5,605 nucleotides of DNA, taken from Alphaproteobacteria bacterium. GTDB taxonomy: Bacteria; Pseudomonadota; Alphaproteobacteria; Rs-D84; NBLK01. The position numbers were made by a program, and so were the translations under genes. Under the pieces are notes generated by a model that searched no databases, was not told the origin of the DNA, and saw only the letters and a program-made list of their open reading frames with translations. This document shows, one piece after another, positions 1 to 5,432 of the stretch (position 1 is its first letter; each line of letters begins with the position of its first letter). The DNA is taken from positions 1-5,605 of the forward strand of contig JAFGXE010000008.1 of the NCBI GenBank assembly GCA_016936785.1, in the 5' to 3' direction.

Positions 1-484
1 TTTCTATTTTAAATTCACTACTCAAATCATCTTGGAATTGTTTTAACAGCGCAAATCCTTGTTCTCGAAAGGCCATTTCACGACCACGAAAACGCACAGT
101 CACTTTGACTTTATTCCCTTGTTCTAAGAATTTTTGTGCTGCTTTTACTTTAATTTCATACCCCTGAGTATCTGTCACAGGACGCATTGTAATTTCTTTG
201 AGTTTTACAATCTTCTGTTTCTTTTTACTCTCGGTCTCGCGTTTTGATTTATCGTATTTCCATTTTCCATAGTCGATAATCTTACAAACAACAGGTTCTT
301 TTCCTGGATTAAGTTCCACAAGATCAAGTCCTGCATCTTCTGCAAGCTTGATTGCATCTCGCGTATCCATTAAACCGCGGTTTTCTCCAAGATGGTCAAT
401 GACTTGAACTTCTCTTGCGCGAATTTCTCGATTACGATTAGGGCCTGTTTTACGTGGTGCGCCACGACGAATAGGTTCTGATAT
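1..484 (-). CDS. infC: Translation initiation factor IF-3, 3'-truncated by window edge, AUA start
   Basis: IF-3 binds the 30S subunit, keeps it apart from 50S and proofreads start codon and initiator tRNA pairing. About 161 residues are visible. The N-terminal domain contains G-P-N-R-N-R-E-I-R, the VIDHLGENRG segment and AEDAGLDLVELNP; these match the family closely. A Lys-rich linker (about residues 80-95) leads to the C-terminal domain with KEITMRP and VRFRGREMAF. Roughly the last 15-20 residues lie beyond base 1. Start: an in-frame stop (TAA) lies five codons upstream of the ATA at 484-482. No ATG, GTG or TTG occurs in frame before residue 39, which is well inside the conserved domain. AAGGAG at 497-492 is 7 nt from ATA, so ATA is the chosen start. 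Non-AUG starts are characteristic of infC (AUU in E. coli) and underlie its autoregulation. thrS, the common upstream partner, is absent. Confidence 0.95.
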   Translation of the reverse strand, partial: MSEPIRRGAPRKTGPNRNREIRAREVQVIDHLGENRGLMDTRDAIKLAEDAGLDLVELNPGKEPVVCKIIDYGKWKYDKSKRETESKKKQKIVKLKEITMRPVTDTQGYEIKVKAAQKFLEQGNKVKVTVRFRGREMAFREQGFALLKQFQDDLSSEFKIE

Positions 485-491
485 AACTAAT

Positions 492-497
492 CTCCTT
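492..497 (-). promoter_or_regulatory. Ribosome binding site of infC that fixes the AUA start
   Basis: AAGGAG read on the minus strand, 7 nt before the ATA codon at 484. The only other AUN-type codon nearby, ATT at residue 5, would be 19 nt from this site, too far. The strong Shine-Dalgarno with ideal spacing is the main argument for initiation at ATA. Confidence 0.8.
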
Positions 498-502
498 TAT
501 TT

Positions 503-520
503 TTTATGCATCTTTATGCA
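503..520. repeat. Octamer direct repeat and small inverted repeat in infC leader
   Basis: TTTATGCA occurs twice on the plus strand (503-510 and 513-520) with a 10-bp period. The same bases contain the inverted repeat TGCAT-N4-ATGCA (507-520). The element lies between the putative -10 box and the ribosome binding site of infC. It could be an operator, a weak RNA hairpin or chance in AT-rich DNA. Confidence 0.4.
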
Positions 521-526
521 AATATG

Positions 527-555
527 AGTATAGAAAGCTTCCCTTTGAAAGTCCA
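527..555 (-). promoter_or_regulatory. Putative sigma70-type promoter of infC
   Basis: On the minus strand, TGGACT (555-550) and TATACT (532-527) are separated by 17 bp. This is 4 of 6 and 5 of 6 matches to the consensus. It lies between the terminator of the preceding unit and infC, giving a leader of about 35 nt. Inferred from sequence only. Confidence 0.5.
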
Positions 556-557
556 GT

Positions 558-588
558 AAAAAACACCCCATGTATTGGGGTGTTTTTT
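558..588 (-). terminator. Rho-independent terminator of the Cys-rich protein operon
   Basis: A perfect 13-bp stem (558-570 pairs with 576-588) has a 5-nt loop (571-575). The GC core is CACCCC/GGGGTG and the outer arms are A6/T6. On the minus strand it ends in TTTTTT and lies 13 nt past the stop codon at 602. The symmetry also gives a plus-strand T-run (TTTTTTGTTTTTT), so it could work in both directions, but no plus-strand gene precedes it. It isolates infC from upstream transcription. Confidence 0.85.
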
Positions 589-601
589 GTTTTTTAAAGA
601 T

Positions 602-1171
602 TTATCGACGACTTGATTTCTTTCCTTTTTTACACATTGTTTTCCAAGGCATATCAGGTTTATAAAGGTCATAATCTTTTTCACACTTTACTGGAACTGT
701 TGCAAGACATTTATTTTTTTTATCTTCAACCTCACCCCATTCAAGCACACCTTCGTCAGACGCTTTGTAATCACAAGGCTTCTCCGAAGATTCTTTTTCA
801 CATTTAGCACTCTTGTTTTTACCCTTTAAAACATAGCCGTCTTTACATGAAACAATTGTTTTCGCTTCACAGCTTCCAACCATTTCTGTTTTAAACTCAG
901 CTACACCTTCTTCAGGAAGATTCCAATCACAAGATTTTACTTTTGTTTTTTCGCAAGTTCTCTTATTTTTCGAAATTTCATACCCCTGGAGACACTTCGC
1001 AGCAAAAATATCAAAACAGTTGTCTTTTTTGTTTAAAACTTCTTTTGTTTCTAAAACTGGATTTTGATTGCTTTTTAAATCTTTTGCTACAATTTGAGGT
1101 TTTCTTAAATTCGCAGAAAATCCACTTGTCGCAAGAAACACTGTCATCAATATTGATAATATATATTTCAT
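602..1171 (-). CDS. Secreted cysteine-rich repeat protein, function unknown
   Basis: A 189-residue protein, not recognised as a named family. An N-terminal signal peptide (about residues 1-20, cleavage likely after FSA) predicts export. After a linker come repeated modules with 11 cysteines: C52, C60, C73, C81; C101, C109, C124, C133; C155, C163, C180. Each module starts C-x7-C, with [GD]-Y three residues on, then Cys-[EK]-K, and in the first two modules C-D-[WY]-x5-E-G-V. The third module lacks the fourth cysteine and ends in a basic tail (KKGKKSSRR). The cysteines suggest a disulfide-bonded periplasmic or surface protein. The odd number leaves one free or intermolecular cysteine. It is the second gene of a two-gene unit, 10 nt after the upstream stop; its ribosome binding site (AAGGGG) starts inside that stop codon. 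A terminator follows. The function is unknown. Confidence 0.8.
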   Translation of the reverse strand: MKYILSILMTVFLATSGFSANLRKPQIVAKDLKSNQNPVLETKEVLNKKDNCFDIFAAKCLQGYEISKNKRTCEKTKVKSCDWNLPEEGVAEFKTEMVGSCEAKTIVSCKDGYVLKGKNKSAKCEKESSEKPCDYKASDEGVLEWGEVEDKKNKCLATVPVKCEKDYDLYKPDMPWKTMCKKGKKSSRR

Positions 1172-1181
1172 TTTTTTCCCC

Positions 1182-1526
1182 TTATTTTGCTATGCTTCGT
1201 TTTTTTGTTTGCGATTGCTTCTTATCAACAATTTGAATTACTTTCTTTGCTTTGCAGTAATTCTTTTCGCATTTTCCTGATTTTATAATATAACCAGCAT
1301 CACACTCCTGCAGTTTAGCATCAGCAGAACCTAAATTTACTTCTTTCTTTTTACTGACGATTTTTTTTTCAGTAGAAGTTGCAACAGATGCCCCTGACGA
1401 TACTGAACCAACCGCCCTTGAGCTTGCTGATGAAGCGGTTCCTTTTACAGCTCTTGTTTGAGCTGAAACATTTCCAGCAAAAATCAAACAAGCTGCAAAA
1501 AAACTTAATTGTTTTAGAAATTTCAT
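1182..1526 (-). CDS. Small secreted protein with single C-x2-G-Y Cys module, function unknown
   Basis: A 114-residue protein, not a recognised family. Signal peptide about residues 1-22 (MKFLKQ, hydrophobic core, cleavage after VSA). Then a low-complexity Ser/Ala/Val/Thr segment (about 26-52), a Lys-rich stretch, and a module C75-x2-G-Y...C86-E-K-x2-Y-C91 matching the modules of the gene downstream. The C-terminus is strongly basic. The start at 1526 is chosen because AAAGGA lies 8 nt upstream and a signal peptide begins there. An in-frame ATG at 1607 would add 27 hydrophilic residues, overlap tolB and bury the signal peptide. C13 in the signal sequence lacks a proper lipobox (FAAC), so a lipoprotein is unlikely. 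It is likely transcribed from its own promoter after tolB and co-transcribed with the next gene. Confidence 0.75.
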   Translation of the reverse strand: MKFLKQLSFFAACLIFAGNVSAQTRAVKGTASSASSRAVGSVSSGASVATSTEKKIVSKKKEVNLGSADAKLQECDAGYIIKSGKCEKNYCKAKKVIQIVDKKQSQTKKRSIAK

Positions 1527-1560
1527 TTCTTGATCCTTTTGTTTTCTATAAACTGAACGT

Positions 1561-1589
1561 AGTCTATCACAAAATCCAACTAAGGTCAA
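1561..1589 (-). promoter_or_regulatory. Putative extended -10 promoter of the two-gene Cys-rich unit
   Basis: On the minus strand, TTGACC (1589-1584) and TAGACT (1566-1561) are 17 bp apart, with TG one base before the -10 box (extended -10). The -35 box overlaps the tolB stop codon (1588-1586). The leader to the ATG at 1526 would be about 28 nt. No terminator is visible between tolB and this unit, so read-through from tolB is also possible. Confidence 0.55.
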
Positions 1590-2890
1590 GGAAGTAAAGG
1601 TGACCATGCTGGATCGGATGCTTCTTGCGGTGTTTTGACCTCGTATTCATGGAGACCCGTAATATCAACACTATGAAGACGCACTTTATCAAAACCATTT
1701 GCATCAGGTATTTGCTTGAAATACATTAATCGACGTCCGTTCGGCGCCCATGTTGGCCCCTCAACAGAGAATCCTTTTGCAAGAATACGCTCTCCTTCTC
1801 CATTCGGAAGCATCACTCCCACGTAAAATGTGTTTCCTTTGATTTTCGTAAAGGCAACATAGTCTCCTTTTGGTGAATAAACCGGCGTAAAATAACGCCC
1901 ATCTCCAAAAGAAATTCTTTCTACCCCTGAGCCATCCGCATTCATTTTATATATTTGAGGACTTCCACCACGATCCGAGTTAAACACAATCGACTTTCCG
2001 TCTGGTGAATAAGAAGGAGATGTGTCGATTGCCGTATTTTCTGTCAGTTTTTTCCGCTCTTTCGTTTCAAGATTGACATCATAAATCTCAGAATTTCCTT
2101 GAATATCCATACTTAAAATAATGTTTTTACCATTTGGATGAAAAGAGGGCGCATAGGTCATTCCTGGAAAGTTTCCAATTGTTTCTTGTTTTCCTGTTTG
2201 CAAATTAAAAAGATAGACACGTGGCACATTATTATAATACGACATAAAGGCAATCTTTTGCATACCTGGTTGGAAAGTAGGTGTCAATACAAGCACCCGT
2301 CCATCTGTCAAGTATTTATGGTTTTCTCCATCATAGTCCATAATTGCCAGACGTTTAATCCGGGAAGTATTCCGCCCTGTTTCTGAAATATAGACAATGC
2401 GCGTATCGAAATAGCCTTTTTCTCCCGTCAAAACTTCGTATATGGCATCTGCTGTAATATGTCCTAAACGTCTTTCATTTGTTTTGAGTGACACAAGTGC
2501 CTGAGAGGTAATCTGTTTTTTCGCTCCTACATCCCAAAGATAAAAATCAAGTCGCATGTTCTTTGAGTCTTCTTCATATAAACGTCCTTGAAGAAGTAAA
2601 TGTGCGCCACAAACTTTCCAATCCGCATAGGTTGGAAAATTCCCCACACGATCATTTGCAATATGAGAATCTTTTGGAATAATACGAATTAGACCGGTAT
2701 TTTGAAGATCGTTCTCAATAATCTCTGTAATCTTTTTTGCCTTTTGTCCAAGTGATTTTTTATCTGCTTCAAAAACTTGAACAGCAATTGGGACGGGTTC
2801 GAGCTGTCCCCCATTTACATCAATAAAGATCTTCGCATGCCCCCCTTGAACGGAGAGAACAAAAAGAAAAAAGAAAAAAAGTTTTTTCAT
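1586..2890 (-). CDS. tolB: Tol-Pal system beta-propeller protein TolB
   Basis: TolB is a periplasmic protein that interacts with Pal and TolA in the Tol-Pal complex. The complex couples the cell envelope layers and draws the outer membrane inward at division. The 434 residues are the normal family length. Signal peptide about 1-19, a very Phe-rich core ending GGHA. The N-terminal alpha/beta domain spans about 20-160 and includes ADAIYEVLTGEKGYFDTRIVY at the domain junction. The rest is a propeller of PD40/WD40-like blades: SFHPNGKNIILS, SYSPDGKSIVFNSDRGG, YSPKGDYVAFT, WAPNGRRLMY and a terminal PAWSP. The start overlaps the zapA stop as ATGA, with only a weak ribosome binding site, so translation is probably coupled to zapA. 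tolB usually lies in a tolQRA-tolB-pal cluster; here it follows a Z-ring gene and no tolA or pal flanks it. Confidence 0.97.
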   Translation of the reverse strand: MKKLFFFFLFVLSVQGGHAKIFIDVNGGQLEPVPIAVQVFEADKKSLGQKAKKITEIIENDLQNTGLIRIIPKDSHIANDRVGNFPTYADWKVCGAHLLLQGRLYEEDSKNMRLDFYLWDVGAKKQITSQALVSLKTNERRLGHITADAIYEVLTGEKGYFDTRIVYISETGRNTSRIKRLAIMDYDGENHKYLTDGRVLVLTPTFQPGMQKIAFMSYYNNVPRVYLFNLQTGKQETIGNFPGMTYAPSFHPNGKNIILSMDIQGNSEIYDVNLETKERKKLTENTAIDTSPSYSPDGKSIVFNSDRGGSPQIYKMNADGSGVERISFGDGRYFTPVYSPKGDYVAFTKIKGNTFYVGVMLPNGEGERILAKGFSVEGPTWAPNGRRLMYFKQIPDANGFDKVRLHSVDITGLHEYEVKTPQEASDPAWSPLLP

Positions 2891-3201
2891 GAAGCCATCG
2901 CTTTTATTTGTTTTACAATTTGAATCATTTGAGTCACTTGTTCTTGAACAGGAGAGAAATCTACTGCCGTTTTTTCTATTGTCCCTTTTTCTTTTGAACG
3001 TTCACGATCGAGTTCATCTGTAAATGCAACAATCAACATTACGAGCAACATTTCATGAGAAATATTTGCTCCCATGATATCCATCACTTCTGTTTCTTTT
3101 TTTTCAACAATTTGTGCGAGCTTTTCTAAACGGGGTTTTTGCGCTTCTGGACACCCAATTGGATAATCTTTTTTATCTATTGTAAAAATAACCTGACTCA
3201 T
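2887..3201 (-). CDS. zapA: Cell division protein ZapA
   Basis: ZapA binds FtsZ in the cytoplasm and promotes bundling and alignment of the Z-ring. The 104 residues match family length. Visible features are an N-terminal beta strand region (SQVIFTIDKKDYPIGCPE), the conserved G-C after it, then EKLAQIVEKKETEV and a long helix typical of the ZapA coiled coil (HEMLLVMLIVAFTDELDRE). The start at 3201 has AAAGGA 6 nt upstream and matches the usual MSxV beginning. An in-frame ATG at 3219 would add MKKGFF and is less well supported. It lies 71 nt after the ZauP-like gene and overlaps tolB by four bases. In many bacteria 6S RNA follows zapA; here tolB begins immediately instead. Confidence 0.9.
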   Translation of the reverse strand: MSQVIFTIDKKDYPIGCPEAQKPRLEKLAQIVEKKETEVMDIMGANISHEMLLVMLIVAFTDELDRERSKEKGTIEKTAVDFSPVQEQVTQMIQIVKQIKAMAS

Positions 3202-3272
3202 AAAAAATCCTTTTTTCATCGAGGGAAAAATTCTATCTCTTTTAATTTTTAATAATCTCTTCTCTTGTGTTT

Positions 3273-3479
3273 TTATTCCTTCAAAGCCGTCTCAAGACGG
3301 CGAATAATAGAAGAGAGTGAAATTTCAATCTGTTTTTGTTTATGCTCTAGCATCCGACATTTTTGTTCAAGATCTTTATCTTGCCCCAAAGACCCAGTAG
3401 TTGGCTTCGATACAACAACTGTTTGAAGATCAATTAAAACTGTCCTTAGCTCATTTAAACTTGATTTTAGTTTTTCCAT
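3273..3479 (-). CDS. Small coiled-coil protein, DUF4164/ZauP-like partner of ZapA
   Basis: A 68-residue protein with no signal peptide or membrane segment. It is predicted mostly helical with Leu/Ile heptad spacing in two stretches, about residues 4-24 and 38-66, separated by a Thr/Gly/Ser-rich break (KPTTGSLGQ). In alphaproteobacteria a short coiled-coil gene of the DUF4164 type often precedes zapA. In Caulobacter this protein, ZauP, works with ZapA to focus the Z-ring. Assignment here rests on size, coiled coil and position, not on a diagnostic motif, so the symbol is left empty. It is first in the operon with zapA and tolB. GGGAG lies 10 nt before the ATG, and a strong promoter lies just upstream. 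At 68 residues it is on the short side. Confidence 0.7.
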   Translation of the reverse strand: MEKLKSSLNELRTVLIDLQTVVVSKPTTGSLGQDKDLEQKCRMLEHKQKQIEISLSSIIRRLETALKE

Positions 3480-3512
3480 CCTTTAGGCTCTCCCTTATCT
3501 TTTCAAGGAGAT

Positions 3513-3540
3513 ATTTTAAAGACTCTCCACCCAAAGTCAA
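3513..3540 (-). promoter_or_regulatory. Putative sigma70-type promoter of the zauP-like/zapA/tolB operon
   Basis: On the minus strand, TTGACT (3540-3535) and TAAAAT (3518-3513) are 16 bp apart, each 5 of 6 to consensus. The leader to the ATG at 3479 would be about 27 nt. It lies within the 73-bp divergent region shared with rph. No comparably good plus-strand promoter for rph was found there. Confidence 0.6.
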
Positions 3541-3552
3541 GGATATAGAAAA

Positions 3553-4281
3553 ATGCCAACACAACGCCCTTCAAAACGTAAAGAAAACGAACTTCGTTCC
3601 CTTAAAATCACCATCGATTCAGATGCTCACGCAGAAGGCGCCGTCTGGATTGAAATGGGTGGCACAAAAGTTTATTGCACCGCAAGTGTTGATGAAAAAG
3701 TCCCCCGTTTCCTCCGTAATAGTGGCAATGGTTGGGTGACGGCAGAATATGGCATGCTCCCACGTGCCACACATACACGCGTTGATCGCGAAGCAAAAAT
3801 GGGGCAACAAAAATCTCGCACACAAGAAATCCAGCGTCTCATTGCACGTTCTTTGCGTGGCGCAGTTGAACTTGAAGAACTCGGCGAACGTCAAATTATT
3901 GTAGATTGTGATGTTATTCGCGCTGATGGTGGCACACGTTGCGCCAGCATTACAGGGGGATTTGTCGCACTTTACCTTGCTTGTCGTTGGCTTGTAAATA
4001 ATCATAAATTGAGAAGTCTTCCTATTAAAGATTTTGTTGTCGCTGTATCTGCTGGAATTTACAAGGACACCCCTATCCTTGATTTAGATTATAAAGAAGA
4101 TTCAAACGCACATGTGGATGCTAATTTCGTCATGACAGGAGATGGAAACATTATTGAAGTCCAAGGAACAGGAGAAGATCGTGCTTTTTCAAAAGAAGAA
4201 TTTAATGCGCTTCTTGCCCTTGCAGAAGAGGGCGCAAAACTTCTTCTCAAAGAACAGAAACGCGTTCTCTTGAATTTGTAA
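3553..4281 (+). CDS. rph: Ribonuclease PH
   Basis: RNase PH is a phosphate-dependent 3'-5' exoribonuclease that trims tRNA 3' ends in the cytoplasm, working as a hexameric ring. The 242 residues equal the family length. Conserved blocks are visible in order: HAEGAVWIEMGGTKVYCTASV (about 26-46), VPRFLRNSGNGWVTAEYGMLPR (50-71), RTQEIQRLIARSLR with the phosphate-site Arg89, DCDVIRADGGTR with GGTR at 126-129, the Asp pair D183/D189 in the ED-S...VD segment, and IIEVQGTGED. The essential positions known from bacterial RNase PH are present, so it should be active. The start at 3553 has AAGGA 9 nt upstream and the usual R-P-S-x-R N-terminus. It is divergent from the zauP-like gene; rdgB, a frequent neighbour of rph, does not follow. 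Confidence 0.97.
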   Translation: MPTQRPSKRKENELRSLKITIDSDAHAEGAVWIEMGGTKVYCTASVDEKVPRFLRNSGNGWVTAEYGMLPRATHTRVDREAKMGQQKSRTQEIQRLIARSLRGAVELEELGERQIIVDCDVIRADGGTRCASITGGFVALYLACRWLVNNHKLRSLPIKDFVVAVSAGIYKDTPILDLDYKEDSNAHVDANFVMTGDGNIIEVQGTGEDRAFSKEEFNALLALAEEGAKLLLKEQKRVLLNL

Positions 4282-4295
4282 GTCTCTGTTTTCGC

Positions 4296-4324
4296 TAGAC
4301 AAACATTTTTAAGCATGTTATCTT
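4296..4324 (+). promoter_or_regulatory. Putative extended -10 promoter of the secreted protein gene
   Basis: TAGACA (4296-4301) and TATCTT (4319-4324) are 17 bp apart, with TG at 4316-4317 giving an extended -10. It begins 14 nt after the rph stop. No hairpin terminator is visible after rph, so rph read-through is also possible. Confidence 0.45.
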
Positions 4325-4342
4325 TTCGCTTAGGAGAACTTT

Positions 4343-4347
4343 GGAGG
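4343..4347 (+). promoter_or_regulatory. Ribosome binding site that selects the TTG start at 4356
   Basis: GGAGG, 8 nt before TTG at 4356. A second Shine-Dalgarno (AGGAG, 4332-4336) lies too close to the other candidate TTG at 4341. No in-frame ATG occurs before the signal peptide. Confidence 0.65.
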
Positions 4348-4355
4348 CCACTATT

Positions 4356-5432
4356 TTGAAACATCTTTTTGTTTTTTTTACGTTTTTCTTGTCGTCATCT
4401 TTTGTATTTGCGCAATATCAAACAGAAGGTTATTCTGAAAGCTACCAGTCAGAAACAAATTACTCAGAATATGGAAGCGCGCCTGTTCCTCAACAGGTTG
4501 TTAATGGCACAATTTATTACCCTCAAAAATCCTATTTTGTTCCTTATGAGGTCAAACAAAATAAAAATGAAATTCCACAAATTACACCCCCTCCTGTTTT
4601 ATGGGGAGATGATTTATATTATCCTTATCAACTTCGTGAACATACGCAGTTTGATAACCAAGGAGATCTTACACGCTTTATGCAACAATGCTCCCCTGGT
4701 GTCGGATGCGCCATTCGTCCTGCTGTTATTTGTCGTCGCGCAGGATGTACTCGTCTCAACGATCGCATGACAAAACAATATCTTTTTAATGCACTTGCTA
4801 GTATTTTTTTGAACAACCAAATGAGTCGCATTGATATTTGTGAAGCCGATCCACATTCTCGTGCTTGCTTGTCGAATTCAATTCGATTTGGTGGACGTGT
4901 CGGAGAAACACCTGTTCTTATTCAAATTCCATCAGCAACACTCATTGAGATGAAACCCTTGGCACAACTCAGCAAATTGTCTATCTTTATGAGCTATGAT
5001 GTTTTCGCAAATGGACTCAAGTCCCGTTGCTCTGGCGCGCTCACTTCTATTGAAGCCGTCTCCAGTCAACAACTCATTATGCGCGACAATAACTACCAAT
5101 GTGAGCTCACTGCTGGTGCCCCAACAACAGCATTTTCAATGTATAACATTGATTATATTGATCTTGATTATGGGATCATCGGTGGATTTTACTCAATTGG
5201 ACTTTCTGGAGAATCTGCTGCTGGTGGAACAGGCTATATGCTTATGAAGTTCAAAAATAACAGTGCGATTTCAACGGAATTTAATGGCACGGGCGCAATC
5301 ATTCCAGAAGGGAATTACACCGTCAAACCTTATCAAAAATCATCTGAGTCTGAAGAAGAAATTTGTGAAGATGATTGTGATGAGATTATTGAAGAAGTCA
5401 TTGAAGTCGAAGAAGATTCTACAGCTGAATAA
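4356..5432 (+). CDS. Secreted Cys-paired protein with Tyr-rich N-terminus and acidic tail, function unknown
   Basis: A 358-residue protein, not recognised. Signal peptide about 1-19, cleavage after VFA. A Tyr/Ser/Glu-rich segment (20-64) leads to a Pro-rich stretch (74-80). The likely folded core spans about 85-325 and holds eight cysteines in apparent pairs: C112/C118, C126/C131, C162/C171, C225/C249. The core has a helical part (about 134-155) and a later part rich in strand-forming, Gly and aromatic residues (about 205-300). The last 30 residues hold 16 Asp/Glu and a C337-x3-C341 pair. No transmembrane helix apart from the signal peptide is seen. The TTG at 4356 is chosen because GGAGG lies 8 nt upstream; the in-frame TTG at 4341 is only 4 nt from AGGAG and would add five residues. 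A periplasmic or surface protein is inferred. The 3' end overlaps dprA by 14 nt on the other strand. Confidence 0.8.
   Translation: MKHLFVFFTFFLSSSFVFAQYQTEGYSESYQSETNYSEYGSAPVPQQVVNGTIYYPQKSYFVPYEVKQNKNEIPQITPPPVLWGDDLYYPYQLREHTQFDNQGDLTRFMQQCSPGVGCAIRPAVICRRAGCTRLNDRMTKQYLFNALASIFLNNQMSRIDICEADPHSRACLSNSIRFGGRVGETPVLIQIPSATLIEMKPLAQLSKLSIFMSYDVFANGLKSRCSGALTSIEAVSSQQLIMRDNNYQCELTAGAPTTAFSMYNIDYIDLDYGIIGGFYSIGLSGESAAGGTGYMLMKFKNNSAISTEFNGTGAIIPEGNYTVKPYQKSSESEEEICEDDCDEIIEEVIEVEEDSTAE

Noticed and set aside
1486..1526. Lipoprotein signal at C13 of the small Cys protein
   Set aside because: The preceding residues FAA do not form a lipobox, the hydrophobic core continues past the Cys, and a normal signal peptidase I site follows.
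1527..1607. Longer start for the small Cys protein at ATG 1607
   Set aside because: It overlaps tolB, adds a hydrophilic leader before an otherwise clear signal peptide, and the ATG at 1526 has a good ribosome binding site.
2840..2890. Homopolymer A/T runs at the tolB start as a frameshift or slippage site
   Set aside because: The runs encode the Lys and Phe of an ordinary signal peptide and the frame is intact throughout; nothing needs a shift.
2880..2890. 6S RNA expected after zapA
   Set aside because: zapA overlaps tolB directly, so there is no room for a non-coding RNA gene at this junction.
3202..3219. Upstream in-frame ATG of zapA adding MKKGFF
   Set aside because: AAAGGA lies 6 nt before ATG 3201 and the MSxV start fits the ZapA family; the added bases look like leader.
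3202..3272. Possible small gene or regulatory RNA between the zauP-like gene and zapA
   Set aside because: The 71 bases are simple AT-rich sequence with no hairpin, promoter or ORF that I could support.
3401..3739. Plus-strand open frame spanning the zauP-like gene and rph start
   Set aside because: It overlaps two better-supported genes and its translation lacks coherent domain character.
3619..4005. Minus-strand open frame rich in Cys within rph
   Set aside because: It is antisense to a full, conserved RNase PH gene and has no ribosome binding site or family resemblance.
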